Part shown: piece by piece, positions 34,525 to 47,613 of the stretch | Layout: each line of letters begins with the position of its first letter | Position numbering within the stretch: position 1 is the first letter of the stretch | Source of the DNA: Lepturacanthus savala | Lineage: Eukaryota > Chordata > Actinopteri > Scombriformes > Trichiuridae | Reading direction: 5' to 3' | Length of the DNA: 64,000 nt | Assembly: GCA_030544235.1 (NCBI GenBank) | Contig: CM060476.1 | Span: 26,762,733-26,826,732 of the forward strand | The notes under the pieces: generated by a model | What the model was told of the DNA's origin: nothing | Seen by the model: the letters and a program-made list of their open reading frames with translations, nothing else | Databases searched by the model: none | Made by a program: the position numbers and the translations under genes

Positions 34525-35236
34525 AGCTTCCATGACGAGAGCCTTGTTGGTTCTGATTCTGATTATACTCCGGAGCCATCTACATCCAGAGAACAACCCC
34601 AGCGACATATAAGAGGAGCACCAAGGGCCCGAAGAGGAAGAAGAGAAAGAGGAAGGGCACGCGGAGACCGGACAAGTGTTCTTGTTTTCATCACATTACT
34701 TCTCTGTTATCCATTTTAAATAGCCCATTATAACTGATTTTATTTTGTTAGTTTTTATTGTTTTCATGTATAACGTATGCTTTTATGTAGCGCTTTGAGA
34801 TTGTTTTCAATGAAAATGCATTACAAATCAAATGATATTACTTTTTAAACGTATCTTGCCTCTGACAAAGAACTGTTTTTATCTTAATCGAGTTTTCAGT
34901 GACTTGTTAACGTACCTATAATGGACTGTATACATAAAATACAAGGACAACATGGCTGTTCTTTAGAGTTTGTTATTTTATTTACAGGCCAGGATTCACT
35001 CACTGAGCTTAGAACAATCACATGAACTGCTGGAGCTCTGTCTGACCCGTGACTTCAGCCTAATGCTCGACGTGCTCCAACTTACATCCAGTGCCCCTCC
35101 ATCAGACCCCCCAGCTGCAGAGCGACCCCCATGGTGTGTCTACACAAACTGCCAGGAGATGCCCATGGATATAGAGAGAAAATGCTGTGGACAAGTTCAG
35201 GACTCCTGCTACTGGCAGTTGTGTGGATCTGTATGA
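34525..35236 (+). pseudogene. P2RX7_C-like gene, right copy lacking exon 1
   Basis: Exon 2 starts at 34525 after GATTTAG (SFHDESLVGSDSDYTPEP) and is free of the TGA found in the left copy. Its last part and splice donor are deleted after about 34678, where the sequence jumps into intron 2. Exon 3 (34988-35236) is fully open, with PPWCVYTNC and DIERKCCG, and ends in TGA. Exon 1 is missing because the palindrome breakpoint lies in intron 1. The gene therefore cannot work, although its remaining codons are better preserved than those of the left copy. Confidence 0.6.
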
Positions 35237-35567
35237 TATATTTAAAGTTAAAACTAAATAAATCACAGTTTATTGGTCAGGAGACTCAAGAAAATAAAAA
35301 AAAAAACATTAAAACAAAGACATATAGAATATATCAGGATCACATCAAGAAAAAAGGGAGTAAAAACTATGAATACACATTTAAACTACTCAGGACTTTC
35401 AGTGGGAAAATAATGATGAATAAAATAATTACTTTTTAATCTCTAAATCGTTGAATTATCAAATTTATCGGTTTCGGAATCTTCTGGAAGGACTGACGTC
35501 ATCATCCAGCATAGACAGCGGCCATCTTGTTCTCTCCCTTTGACTCTCAGCTCCACTCAGTAGTTAT

Positions 35568-36267
35568 GGGAATTGTCGTTCACTTTGAAGAACTAGTTCA
35601 GTTCAGATCGTTCAGTAAAAAAACCCATTCATTTCGTTCATTTCGTTCACTCTGTGCTTTCTGCTTTCCTATTCAACAAATAAGCGTTCACTGAACCGTT
35701 TCCCTGCTAGTGGGTGCGAACCGTTCACTGAACTACTTTCCTCCAAGTGGGTGCGAACCTTTCACTGATCCGCTTCCCTGTTAGTGGGTGCGAAACGTTC
35801 AGTGAACCGCTTCCCTGCTAGTGGGTGCGAACCGTTCACTGAACCACTTGCCCATAGGTCTGAGCCATTTAGTGAACAGCTTCGCGTGAAATAGTTCTGA
35901 ACGAATCCACTGAATTTAAGGGGAAGCCGTTCAGTGTACGGTTCGCTCTTGTACTGTTGGTGTATGTGTCCTTTTTTTTTTTTTTTTTTTGAATATATAG
36001 CTTTTTAAAACTCAGACATTTTACAGTAAAGGTTGGTTAAAAACAATAATACTGTTAACATTATTATTAATAATAATAATAATAATAACTATTGTTATTA
36101 TTATTATCCTTATTAAAAATAACCAATAAATCAGAAATCATTTTGTTGCATTTTATTGTCGAATAGGAAACACACCAGCACACACATACACACATAGACA
36201 CACGCCCCAACCCCTCCCCCCCCACGATCTGAAATGAACTAGTTCTTCAAAGTGAACGACAATTCCC
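35568..36267. mobile_element. TIR element, right copy
   Basis: Mirror of 26309-26987 with the same inverted ends. It is about 20 bp longer because of an insertion (GTACTGTTGGTGTATGTGTCC-like, written here in part) beside the poly-T tract. The 37-bp tandem repeats lie at about 35690-35850. Confidence 0.7.
35690..35850. repeat. 37-bp tandem repeats, right copy
   Basis: Same four to five units as 26703-26880, inverted (AGTGGGTGCGAACCGTTCACT core). Confidence 0.85.
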
Positions 36268-36290
36268 AAAGTGAACGGCTCGGCGGAGCA

Positions 36291-36291
<1 letters not shown>

Positions 36292-36383
<92 letters not shown>
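36292..36383. repeat. (CA)46 microsatellite
   Basis: Uninterrupted CA tract, expanded from 13 units in the mirrored left position (26259-26284). Confidence 0.95.
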
Positions 36384-36385
<2 letters not shown>

Positions 36386-36456
36386 CCCGCCCTCCTCACG
36401 CGTGTAGTACAACCAGGAAAGCTGCTGCTGTTTTCTAGCTTGCCTAGGGAGGAAAT

Positions 36457-36732
36457 ATGATTGGTGACCAGACTGTTCAGCCAATTAAGGACGCCGCGAA
36501 CGAAAAGAACGGGTCTTTTCGAGGAAGTGAACTAGGTTCACCAAAAAGAACTCGTTCTTTTGATTCGTTCGTTCACAACCGACACAACACTACCACTCAG
36601 AGAACAAAGGACTTTGCTGCTGCTCCGCTGTTTATTGGACTATTAGACAGATTTAGACGAAAATCGCATTTTTGTGGATTATTTAATCGTTTCCTTGGAT
36701 CCCGGACGCCTGTGACCGGCTTCAACAGGTAA
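36457..36732 (+). other. 91-codon open frame, right copy
   Basis: Mirror of 25910-26185, also ending at a CAACAG/GTAAGA donor. Only two or three residues differ. Function unknown; it may be a transposon or first-exon relic. Confidence 0.2.
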
Positions 36733-36735
36733 GAT

Positions 36736-37623
36736 AGACTTCTTCTGAGTAAATGACTATTTTCTTTGCCTCGTCATCCCGTTAGCATTAGCCTGTTAGC
36801 TACTTCGCCAGAGTGCTTCTGACATAACTGCTTTTAGTATTTAAATGGTTTTATGTCCGCGTGGCAGTCTGTGTCCGAGACGAAAAGTTATGTTTTTGTC
36901 AGGATTTGCTTTTTTGGTCGTTTTTTTACCGTGTGATGTTGATGTGTGATGTTAGCATTAATGCTGTTGTTAGCCGTGTGTGTGTGTCTTACTATGACTG
37001 GGTGGGTGTTTCTTGGTGAGGACAATTTATATTTTTGACAGGATTGTTGTTTTTGTTCGTGTATTGTGGTTATTGTTAGCATTAGTGCCGTTAGGCCGCT
37101 AGCTTCTTAGCCCTTTGTGTAAGACATAACTACTGTTACTGTATTTGGAGGGTGTGTGTGTGAAAATCTGCTTTTGATAGAATGAGCGTTTATTAATCAC
37201 TGTCGTGTGATCTTAATGGAGTTAAAGTTTTGCAGTTAAAAAGTTTAGGTACATCAGTATTATGTACTGTATAATATAATATCAGAATATTGTTATTGAC
37301 ATCAGTCATTTTCAGTCAGATATTAATCAGTTTATTATTCTGTTTCTAGTATTGCCTAAACAATACTACTGTTTTTAATATACTTTATGTAAGGCGACCT
37401 TGAGGCTACGAAAGGCGCCCAATAAATAAAATGTATTATTATTATTATTTATATAGTGACTTTACTTTTAGTTGAGTTTTAATAAACACATCTAGCTAGT
37501 CTTGTGAGTTAATGTAGTAAAGTATTGCAGTAAAGATGTAAACAGTGTATCTCTGGTATTTATTTGTAGTCAATAATACCACACAGTAATCTGAGTCAAT
37601 GAGTTTATTGGTGTGTGTGTGTG
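36736..37623. other. Gene-free stretch, right copy
   Basis: Mirror of 25007-25909, including the SINE-like tail and ATT tract at about 37380-37450. No gene seen. Confidence 0.5.
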
Positions 37624-37820
37624 TAGTTGAACATACACAGCAAAATCACAAGTGTTAATTCAACTCGCATAGAGTTAATCTTAACACTTTTCCCGAGTTT
37701 ATATAATTCTGACGGATTCTGAGTAAAAATTACACTTAACAGTGTTAATATTTTCACTCTTTAATAGTGTTAAAATTTGACACCCTCAGTGTCATTTTAT
37801 GACACCACATCGGTGCACTT
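37624..37820. mobile_element. CACTA-like end, distal part, right copy
   Basis: Starts near TACACAGCAAAATCAC and carries GTGTTAA/TTAACACT repeats. Ends with the 16-bp LINE target duplication at 37805-37820. Confidence 0.45.
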
Positions 37821-38282
37821 ATTTTTATACTTTGTTTTAACATTTAAATATGCAAAGTTTTCACAAAATACATATGTACATAATACAGGTACAACAGACA
37901 GGGCCATCTATAGCAAAATAAAATGCAAGATATCACTCATAGCTGATATTTGGAAAAAAAATAATAATAATAAATAAAATGAGTTGGCCTAACGGGCCTT
38001 CATGTCCATAGCTCTCACATGAGTCACTCTCGGTTTAACATTTCAGTCCGTAGTGAAACAGGGTGCCCCCCAGGGGTGCGTGTTCCTCCACACGTTCATC
38101 ATGGTGTCTAATTTGGGAATCTCAGCACGGAAAAGTTCAAAATTCTCCACACAGAGCATTCCAAAATCAATGAGATTGCTTCTGGTCCAAGTAAAATTGT
38201 CGGGCACTCATTACTCAGCCATTTCCTGGTTATTGCTTTCTTACTACTTGCTAATAGTATTTGTAATAAGTACCTATCTTGT

Positions 38283-41200
38283 TTATTCATCACAATCGGT
38301 GTTTCCTAAATATATAACACTGAAGCTTAGGTCAAGCTGCATGTTAATTATTGAGCTGATTGCTGTTACTACCTCTACCCAATATGAAGAAATATTAGGG
38401 CAATCCCAAAATATATGGAAGTGGCCAGCAGACATGTCACCACACCTTCTCCAACACTGTCCGTGTTCTGGGTTGTTGGTTTGTAACCTTTTAATTTTGG
38501 GAGTTATGAAAAACCTTAAATTGTTTTTCCAGGTGAATTCTCTCCACAGATCTGAGCTGGAGGTAGTGGATTGTGTCCTACAAATGTTTACCCAGTCATC
38601 TTCAGTTAACTGTATGTTAGCTTCTTTCTCCCATCTTGATTTAATATACATTGTGGAATGACCCCTGTCAAGTTGTAGAGCAGAATAAATCCTGGAGATC
38701 AGTTTTCTGTCAGTATCACCCTTCCATGCCTTATATATCCTGATCAGGTTCATTCCTTCTTCTCCAATAGTTTTTATGTTTTTATCAAAATAGTGTCTTA
38801 GTTGAAGGTATCTGAAGAAATCGCGTTTGTCCAGATCATGAGTTTCTGTGAGGCGTTGAAAGGGATCTAATCCAGTATTTTATCCAGAGGAAATTTTGCA
38901 GTATGAGGTGATGCCCAGTTCTGTCCAGTGTCTTAATCTGCTGTCCAGTTTTTTTTGGAGGGTTTTGTCTCCCAATATAGACGGGAGAGGTACTCTCATT
39001 AAATTTTGTTCCAAGTCCTTCCATTTTTCATCGCATTCAGGATCACAACAGCAGACCAGAAATCGCAGCTGTGCTGCCCTATAATAATCTTCCAGGCAGG
39101 GCAAGGGCCATTCCACCTTTGTCCTTAGGCAGCTGTAATGTCTTAAAACTAATCCGTGTTTTTTATTTTTTTCAAATAAATGTTGATATCATCATATTCC
39201 ATTCGATGAATTACCTGGGAGGTATACACTGAAAAAGGTATAAGAGTAGGTAGTATATTCATCTTGATGATTTCTATCCGGTTGTGCATGTTTGTCGGTG
39301 GTAATAACCAGCGACTGAGGTCTGCTTTAATGTCCGCTGTTATGGGGGTATAGTTTTGGTCAAATATGGTAGTTAAATCTTTTGGACTCCAAGGTGTTTG
39401 ATTACGTTGCCTGCCCATTTAAATTTACATGTTCTATAAATGCTTTCTTGTGGTCCCGGGTTAAAGGTCAAAGTCTGAGTTTTCTGTAAATTTAATTTGT
39501 AACCAGAATATGAGTCAAATTCTTTGAGTAGAGACATTAATTTAGGTAGACTTACTTGAGGGTTAGTGAGAGTTAAGAGAATGTCTGCATATAGGCAAAT
39601 TTTATATTGTGTGTTTCCACTCAGTATCCTAGTTATATCTTCATCCTCACTTATTACCTGTGCCAATGGCTCAATAAAGAGTGCAAAAAGTGTGGGATTA
39701 AGGGGGCATCCCTGACGACATCCCCTCTCAAGCAACACTGTCTTGGATAAGTATCCGTTTATTTTAATTCTTGCCGTGGGGGAGCAGTATAGAGATTTAA
39801 AGCATTCAATTACCTGATCATTGAAGCCTAGGCGTTTAAGCACCATATATAAGTATTCCCAACGGACCGAATCAAAAGCCTTTTCAGCATCTAGACTAAT
39901 AACTACGGATTTCAAATTACTTTTTCTCATTTGGGTGGTGAAGGGCCCGCCATACGCTGTCCTGGGTTGTCCGTCTGATCTGGATCTATCAGATCGGGGA
40001 CAATATTTTCCATTCTTTTTGCTAAGATTGATGCATATATTCTATAATCCATATTTAATACTGATATGGTTCTGTGAGAACTACATTCTGTCTTGTTATT
40101 AATTGCTTTAGAGATTACTGAAATTATTGCTTGTCTCCATGAAAGTGGTGTCTCCCCCCCCTTTAAGAGTATAGTTAAAACATTCTTTTAGTATTGGTAC
40201 CAAAGTTTCTCTGAAGGTTTTGTACCACTCAGATGCATAGCCGTCGGCTCCTGGCATTGTATTTTCTTTCAGTTTCGTTATGGCCATATTTATTTCTTCC
40301 TCTGTTATCTTTTTGTCATTATTCTATTCTGTTATGTTCCTACTGGTGGTAAATCTAGGCATGCTAAGAAGTATGATATAACTGTTGATTCGGCTGCCCG
40401 AGGTTACGTGTATAATTTCCTATAGTACACTTCAAAAGAGTTTTGAATGTCTTCCAGTTTATGACACATCTTATCATTACATCTTATCATGTACGTATTA
40501 GTGCTGTCAATCGATTAAAAAAATTAATTGAATTAATTACAGGATTTTGTAATTAATTAATCGAATTAATCACATTTTAATGTCATATCCGCTAAAGGTC
40601 TCCTGATAAAGAATTTGAATTCTAGGATATTAATGAATTGTAATGCATGACTAATCAATTGAATACAGTAAGAAGAGAAGATCTGAAATCCAATGTTTTA
40701 TTGGTGAACTGTGCTTCATGAATTACATCCAAAAGTAAAGGTCTAGCACATTAAACCAGTTAGACCAAGTGCATTATTCATAAATGTAAAACAAATACAA
40801 CAATTCAGTTAAATAAATAAAATTCTGAAATAAAATAAAGAAGTCACTTAAGCTCAATATAGCAATTCAAAAATGAATAATAGAAGTCGTATATTTTGCG
40901 CTGCATTGTGCCAACATAGTTTTGCTCTGTGAGACCAAACACGTGTGGTTTGAACCAATCAGATCATCGCATTTGTTTAGCTCGGCTCGCCTCGCGTTGC
41001 ATAGCAACCAGAGACGCGCTCAGACTTGTTGCTCCGTGCCAAATGGCACAGACAGACACCGAAACAACGTAGATTACACTGAAACGAGCACACTGGAATT
41101 GTTCCAGCACTCGGATAATGTAACTAACTACTAACTAACTAATGTGACTTTAGTACATCGTTCTCTTTATTTAACATGGGATTTTCGCCACCATTGATAC

Positions 41201-41893
41201 TCATAATTAATTGCGTTAAATTTAACGTGTTAAATTGCGGTGTAATTAATTAATCGAATTAACGTGTTAAAATGACAGCTCTAGTATGTATTTCTCTGCC
41301 AATTGCTTACGTATCCTCCATGCGAGCAGTTTTTTAGATTTGGGGCCATTTTCATAATTTTGTTTAATAAATCTAATTCTTTTTTCTATTTGGTTTTCAT
41401 ATATGTTATTTAGAGTTTGTTTTGTGTCCTGTATTTCGTTTAAAACATCAGTGTCATTTTGCTTCATAAGTCTGCTCTCCAAGGATTTTAGTTTTGCAGT
41501 CGGGTCATTAATTTGTTTCTCTTTTTCCTTCTTCTTCCGGGCAGACCACATTATAAGTTTGCCCCTAATAACAGCCTTGGCTGCATCCCAAAGTGTACTG
41601 GGGGACACGGCCCCATTATTGTTATATGACATATATTACATAAGTTCTTCCTTAATAAATCTTTGACATTGAGGGTCGCTTAAGAGGTTGGTGTTTAGTC
41701 TCCATAGAGTCTCATTAAGTCTGTTGTCTAAGTGTAATGTCAGGTATACCCCCGTGTGATCAGAAATGTCTCTTACCCCTATGTCACATTTCACCATTCT
41801 CGGCTTTGAACATAAAAAAAATAGTCAATTCTTGAGTGCGTAGAGTGTGAATGGGAGAAAAAAGTAAAACATTTTTCAATCGGATTCCCTCCA
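38283..41893 (-). pseudogene. L1-like ORF2 remnant, right copy
   Basis: Same domains, order and lesions as 20744-24354, including LDAEKAFDSVRW, RQGCPLNP, the shortened YAD motif and the C-terminal cysteine/histidine knuckle. The missing catalytic aspartate is shared by both arms, so this lesion predates the duplication. Confidence 0.8.
40499..41283. mobile_element. Non-autonomous hAT element, right copy
   Basis: Mirror of 21354-22138. The ends TAGTGCTGTCA and TGACAGCTCTA and the 8-bp duplication (GTACGTAT/GTATGTAT) are retained. Confidence 0.8.
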
Positions 41894-42398
41894 TACGTCC
41901 ATTATATCTATTTCGTTAAGCAGTTTTTTTGTACATAAAGCTTCAGGTTTTATGTTCTTTTTTCTGTTTGTGGAGTTCCGAAAGGGGTGCAGTATTCTGC
42001 ATTTTGTATTCTTGATGCATTTCTAACAGTGAGCGGTAAAAAGTTTACCCAAAATGTTCAACCAACCACAGATGACCTGAACAAAAGAACAACTGTCTGT
42101 ATAACAAAATGAAACACAACATATGAACATAGCATACATGTTAAACATTTGTGACTTCCAACCATGAAGTGTAAGCTTAACTTCTAAGTTGAGAGGGGAG
42201 TCCCTTAACCCTGAAGGTTAATATCAGAGCAGCGCCCGTGAAAAGCTGGGCATCGGTTCCCAGACTTACTGTCTATTTAACTGGATCATGTTCCCAGTAG
42301 GAAAATCAGTTTTGAACACCTTAGTCCGATTTGGTATTAAATATTGTGATCTTACCGATCTCTGTAGATTTATTGTTCACTCACGGTACAGAAAGCTC

Positions 42399-43313
42399 TC
42401 ACAAAGCCTCCTCCCTGCGTTGAAACCCCTTAAGTTTATCCTGGATATGCTTGAGGCGGGTGCCCTGGTGCCGACGTGTTTTAGCACCTGCTGTTTCCCA
42501 GGTCGGTTGCTTTGGTCTCGGTGACGGTGCGTTGTGCGCAGGGGTCTCAGCTTCCCAAGCGACCGGGATGAATCCCCTTTTCTTCAAGTCGTCTGTCGCC
42601 TCCTGCATGTTGTTGTAGACAGTTGGGCTGGTGTCGAAAAACACTCGCCCTTTTTTCGCAAGTTTCGCCGGGTGAAGCGTCTGGAAACAAATTTCTTTTT
42701 CCTTAAGTGCTTTTCTTATGGGGATGTACGCCTTTCTCTTTTTGAGTATTTCTGCCGTGTAGTCTTGCTTGAAGAATACTCTTCTTCCATCGTAGCGGAC
42801 CTCTTTCTTTCCCCAGGCGGAGCGGAACACCAGCTCTTTAGTAGTATACTCCAGGAAATAGATAATCACGGACCGTGGGTTAGAGCCTGGCGGCAGTCTG
42901 GATCCCAGTGACCGGTGGCAACGCTGGATACCGAGGGGGGTGTCGGGGAGTGTCGGTTTTAATAAACTCTTCCATGAATGTTTTTATGTTGTCCCCCTCC
43001 ACCCCCTCGGGATTGCCGTGAATACGAATGTTGTTCCTGTGCGAACGTGCCTCCAGGTCCGTCAGCTAGGTTTGGATAGATTGGTAAAGCTCAAGTGTGT
43101 TGGAAAGTATCCCCTTGGCGTCGGTGCTCCACTCCTCCATGTCGGCTATTCTCTGCTTTGTCTCCTCAATTCTTTCTGTTATTTCCTTTAAGCCAGAGGC
43201 GATATCGCTTAATTTCTGGTTTACTTCTCCTCGAAAGTCCACCAGCTCTTTCTTCAGGTCCGAACGAACCGCCTGTATCTCCGCAATGATGTTAGCTTGG
43301 ATAGCATCCATAG
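42399..43313 (-). pseudogene. L1-like ORF1 remnant, right copy
   Basis: The coiled-coil start (43311 downward, 81 codons to the same TAG) and the RRM and C-terminal part (open for 156 codons, 42869-42399) are both visible. The TAA and four-base insertion of the left copy are absent here, so the left lesions are younger than the palindrome. Confidence 0.75.
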
Positions 43314-43533
43314 CCTTGTGTTCCGCTAGCGTGTCCTCACTTTCAGTCGGTATTTTATTGTTTTTTTTTGGTTTACCTTGCGTTTTTCCTCTGGTTTATC
43401 TTTTGTCCCCCCTTTTCATAAAACTTAATCCACTTTTCAATTTGTTAATCTAGTATTTTTTGTGGGGGGGTTGAAGACTGTCTGGGAGCCTCCGTTTTAT
43501 GCTGCTGCTCATTTCTGCACCATACCGGAGGTC

Positions 43534-43930
43534 CCACATAGGTGCACTTTTGACTCTAAATTGTGTTATTCCCTTCCACTTGGAGTGTTAATTTTACAAA
43601 ATACAGTGTAATTTAATAGCACATTAAAGTTTATTTTTAACACCAAAAATGTGTTATTCTCTTTCACTGTTAAGTGAGTGTTAATTTTCAACCTACAGTG
43701 TCATGTGATCACACAATAGTGTATTTTTGCACTAAAATTGTGATATTACATTATTTTATTCAACAGAATATCATAACTGTTTCACATTACATGTAAAGTG
43801 AATAGAAGTGTTGACTGATCAATTAACAGCATTCATACATCCATAACTTCCCAGCACCATAGGAATTGGCACAAAAAGATCAATACAAACATTTACAAAA
43901 ATACTTTAAGTACATATTAGGAGTCCCAAC
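43534..43930. mobile_element. CACTA-like end, proximal part, right copy
   Basis: Mirror of 18700-19099 with the same subterminal short repeats; begins with the 16-bp LINE target duplication. Confidence 0.5.
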
Positions 43931-43945
43931 CTCTTTAATACACAT

Positions 43946-46204
43946 TTACAAAGAAAATAATGGCACTAAATATTGGCCTTTATCTCCACCATATGAACTC
44001 TGTAGATCGAAGGGCTTATAAATCACAAGACCATCTGCTTTAACAACATCTTTGTGATCACTTTCAAATACTTTGTAAGAATGAAAATGTTCACTGAAAT
44101 GATCAACGACAAGCCTTTTTCCAAAGAAGCAGATAATACTATCAACAACAATTATTTTTTCTATTCTGAGAAACACTGGCATTTCATGTTCAATCTGAGT
44201 GCAAATGATCAACCCTGGCCTATACTCTGTTCCACTGATTATCACCCAGTTAGTTGCATGGTTGTCCTGAGAGGCACGCTCCACATGCAAACCTTGAGCC
44301 AACTCGTTGCAAAAGTTTTCATTGTCCACATTAATACTTTTCATAGGTCCATACACAGTGCATTTTGAAAGGGATGTCTCCCAAAGACATGCAATTGACA
44401 TCTGATGTTTTTTGGTTTGGTTGATTTGGTGTTTTTAAGAGTATTTTTGAAAATCCTGTGTTTTGCCTCAAATGTATTAGTGGTCCAATTTTTCGGATAC
44501 AAGATGGATAATGTATCATAAAGTGATGTTTTGGAATCAGGTTTTTATCAGGATACAGTTCTTTGAACAACTCATGGTGTTCTATTATCAAATGTTTAAG
44601 TAGTACAGTCATGCCAAGTGAAACAGATGGAGAAAAAAATAATGTTGATTATCTGTAGTAAAATTAAAAGCAAAAGACAGTTTTGGTTTCCTTCTGGCAC
44701 AATGTCACCAAAAAGCAAAGGAGTATTTTGAACAAGACAAAGAGTCTGAATTGAATTGAGCCCAATATTATTGTCGCTACTGTCCAAGTTTATCCTTGTA
44801 GGCCGTTTTTTGCACTCCACATACCCATAGTCAAAGGCATAAATTCTGGACAGATCAGGTTTCGACAAAAAGTTTTCAGAGAGGTATTCAAACAGTAACT
44901 TCAGCTCATACTGAGCCACTCCTTCAAGAATGTCATGCATAATATCCAAAGAAAAATTGTTACAAACATGAAAGAAATGTAGGCCATTCAGAGTCGAATC
45001 CTTTTTTAAACCAAACACGGATAACTTTTGTGGATCTGACTGCAATTCACTGCAGTGCATTTCAAATACTTCTTTTCCACACAAGATTATTCTGGGGTCA
45101 TCAAAACAAAAATGACGTCCACTGAACGATTCTGTGAATCCCAGAATTGTGTGCATCCCCAAGTTGTCCCAGTTACCTGACATACAGGGCCATAGATCTT
45201 TTCAACAGAAAAAGGCAAATGAAGGCCACAATTCTCAAGTGTTTTGATGTCATTAATCAGTGTCTCTAGAATAGGATCAAAGCCATATTTTTTCCAAGTC
45301 TTCAGTGTGAAACAATGCAATCAAATGAATATTCATCAGGGCAGAGCTAAACTTTGGTGGAAGATTTCTGAGGACAAAATACAGAGCACCTATTTTGTGA
45401 ACACCACGTTTTGACCCAAGTGGGTTCGCAGTCTCAAAATCATCATAGAACAACTGGATTTGTAAAGAATTCTGGTGTTTAGAGAACAGTGGATGGGTCC
45501 TAAAATAATTTCCGTCACAAAAATCACTGTATACGTCAAGTTTTGATGAACGTGTTTCCTCAAGTAGTTTGCAAATATCAGAATTTCGGAACATGAATTT
45601 GATCGTTTCCAAAATTGGGATGTAAACAAATGTATCATTCACTGGGACCTAATCATAGGTATCTGTTTATTTCGTCTTGTATCATATCGAATTCCTAACA
45701 TTTTTCTACTGGTTCCACAACACCCCATTTCTTGTTGAAATAATTTACTCTTTTGCTTTCAGTATTCAAGTACTCAAATGGGTTTTCAAAGGTTTCCAGA
45801 TCTTTTACCAATGTTTCTCTCAAAGGATTATCTATAGGCACAGCAGACAGTACTTGCTGCTTAACCTGAGTGCATCCCACTACTAAGTTCTTCCACATCA
45901 CCAACAACTGATGAAATGACACTATTTGCAACACCATTTGCTTGTAGTTTAGCAATAATTGAAGGACAGATATTTTCTATGTTTTCTTTGTCTTTGACCT
46001 GATTCACTATCAAAGCATGGATATTCTGGGGTCTGCGTGATGTTTGTTCTAGCAACTTCTGAGATATCTTGCGGCATTTGGATATTAGTTTGACATGACT
46101 CTGGCCTTGCTGCATCTGCATTTTCACAAGAATTTTCCACATGTGAACTGATTAAATGTTTTTTGAAACCTGAATATGTTGAAAAGTGACACCTACAATG
46201 ATCT
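43946..46204 (-). pseudogene. Transposase-like gene, right copy
   Basis: Mirror of 16430-18687 with the C2H2-like finger, the Asp-x-Met-His-Asp block and the same main frameshifts. A few single-residue differences are visible, for example Glu to Val near 46010. Confidence 0.5.
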
Positions 46205-46341
46205 TGAGTACAAGAGTTAGTGTGTGTGTGTGTGTGTGTGTAATAGAGGACAAGAGAGAGAAGACTTTCATTTAAGTGTATTTCAAATTGAGTTAATACA
46301 TATAAAATACTTGCTGTTTAGATAATAGAAGACATGCATAC

Positions 46342-47179
46342 CTTGTGAAAGTGCAACATTTTTTCCACTGCATCACTGGGACTTATCTTAGTCCTCTTCC
46401 ATCCAGCTGTGGGTGGCAGGAGATGGAGAAGGAGCAGCAGAGAAGCCATGTCACTGTCCCACCCTATCAGTAGGAAAATAAGATGGAGAAAAAAGCCCAT
46501 TAGTATCATGCAGGAATACCCCATTAACCAGCACTTGCAGTAAAGAATAAAAATCAAACATGTTCATTAGCTTACTGTCATCATCGTTGTCTGTCTGTTT
46601 CTCAGCAGCTTTTAGAAGTCGGCACAGGTCAATTGACTGAGTAAGGTGTTTAGCCTCACTGATAATCTTGGACCTGAAAGTTGTGTCCCACTTCTCAAGC
46701 ATCTTGGAGGCTGTTTCAGTTCCAAACAGTAGAACGAAGTCTTGATTCAGCTGTTGATCATAGAATCATAAATGCACAAACATTTGAAAATAATCAGCAT
46801 ATTGTACTTAAATTCAAGAAACAAAATAGTAAACTCTAAATAAATAACTCACCAGCCCTTTGACATCAAACATCAAAGTACCATGGAAATGTTTTAGAAA
46901 CATCTGCCGTTCTCTGTGGGTCATGCACTAGGTTTTGGCTGAAAGGTCATGTTCATTTTCTGAAACACATTTGCTTTATCATGGGGGTGATTCAGAAATG
47001 ATGGCTTCCCTGCATGCATCTTCATCAAGCTGCTCAGGTAAAGTGGCCAATCTTCGGCGCTTTGGTCCTTGTGCTTCAACCAATGCAGCTGTCTTGGCTG
47101 GTCTTTTTGCTGTATACCTGGACATGGTCTTAAGGCGCCATGCTAAATATCCAGTGCCTTTCTCCCCATAGAAGTGCTC
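46342..47179 (-). pseudogene. First gene of EnSpm/CACTA-like transposon, right copy
   Basis: Mirror of 15481-16318. The three exons with their splice sites are retained, as are the stops in the first exon. A (TG)n tract near 46220 just upstream of the next gene is longer than in the left arm. Confidence 0.55.
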
Positions 47180-47195
47180 CTGTCGTAAAACATCA

Positions 47196-47430
47196 TTAAC
47201 CCTCCTGTTGCCACTGTGTTAAAAACCAAAAAGAAATCCCCTAAATGCTATTTTTTTTAACTTTAAATTTCATGACTTTTCCTAGATTGGCCCCAACAGT
47301 ATAAAAAAAGAAATGTTTTTATTCACATTTCCATGTAAGCTGTACAAAAAAATTTACAAAGGTGGTCTTCGGGTCAAAATGACCCGTGAGGCAAATAGAG
47401 TTGAAATCAAGGTCACAGAGTTATTTACAC
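47196..47430. repeat. piggyBac-like MITE fragment, right copy
   Basis: Starts TTAACCCTCCTGTTG and contains the CGGGTCA-AAA-TGACCCG palindrome. Mirror of 15230-15464. Confidence 0.4.
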
Positions 47431-47613
47431 ACCACAGAATGTTACAATGTTTTAGGTGTGTCTCAGATCAATCAGTAGCAGAAGTAAACAAGACAAATCA
47501 GGTGGTCTTATCATGGATTGCTGTGCCTTTGATCAGTCTCAGATCAATTAATAGTAAACATGAATAAGACAGTAGAAGACATAACCAAGACAAGATAGGT
47601 GGCATTCTCGCAG

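Larger units (their letters stand above)
37821..43533 (-). mobile_element. L1/Tx1-like LINE, right copy
   Basis: Mirror of 19100-24816, flanked by the target duplications at 37805-37820 and 43534-43549. Same internal deletion of the endonuclease region and same nested hAT. Confidence 0.85.

Noticed and set aside
36153..36484. Cys-Val repeat open frames on the minus strand
   Set aside because: Translation of the CA microsatellite.
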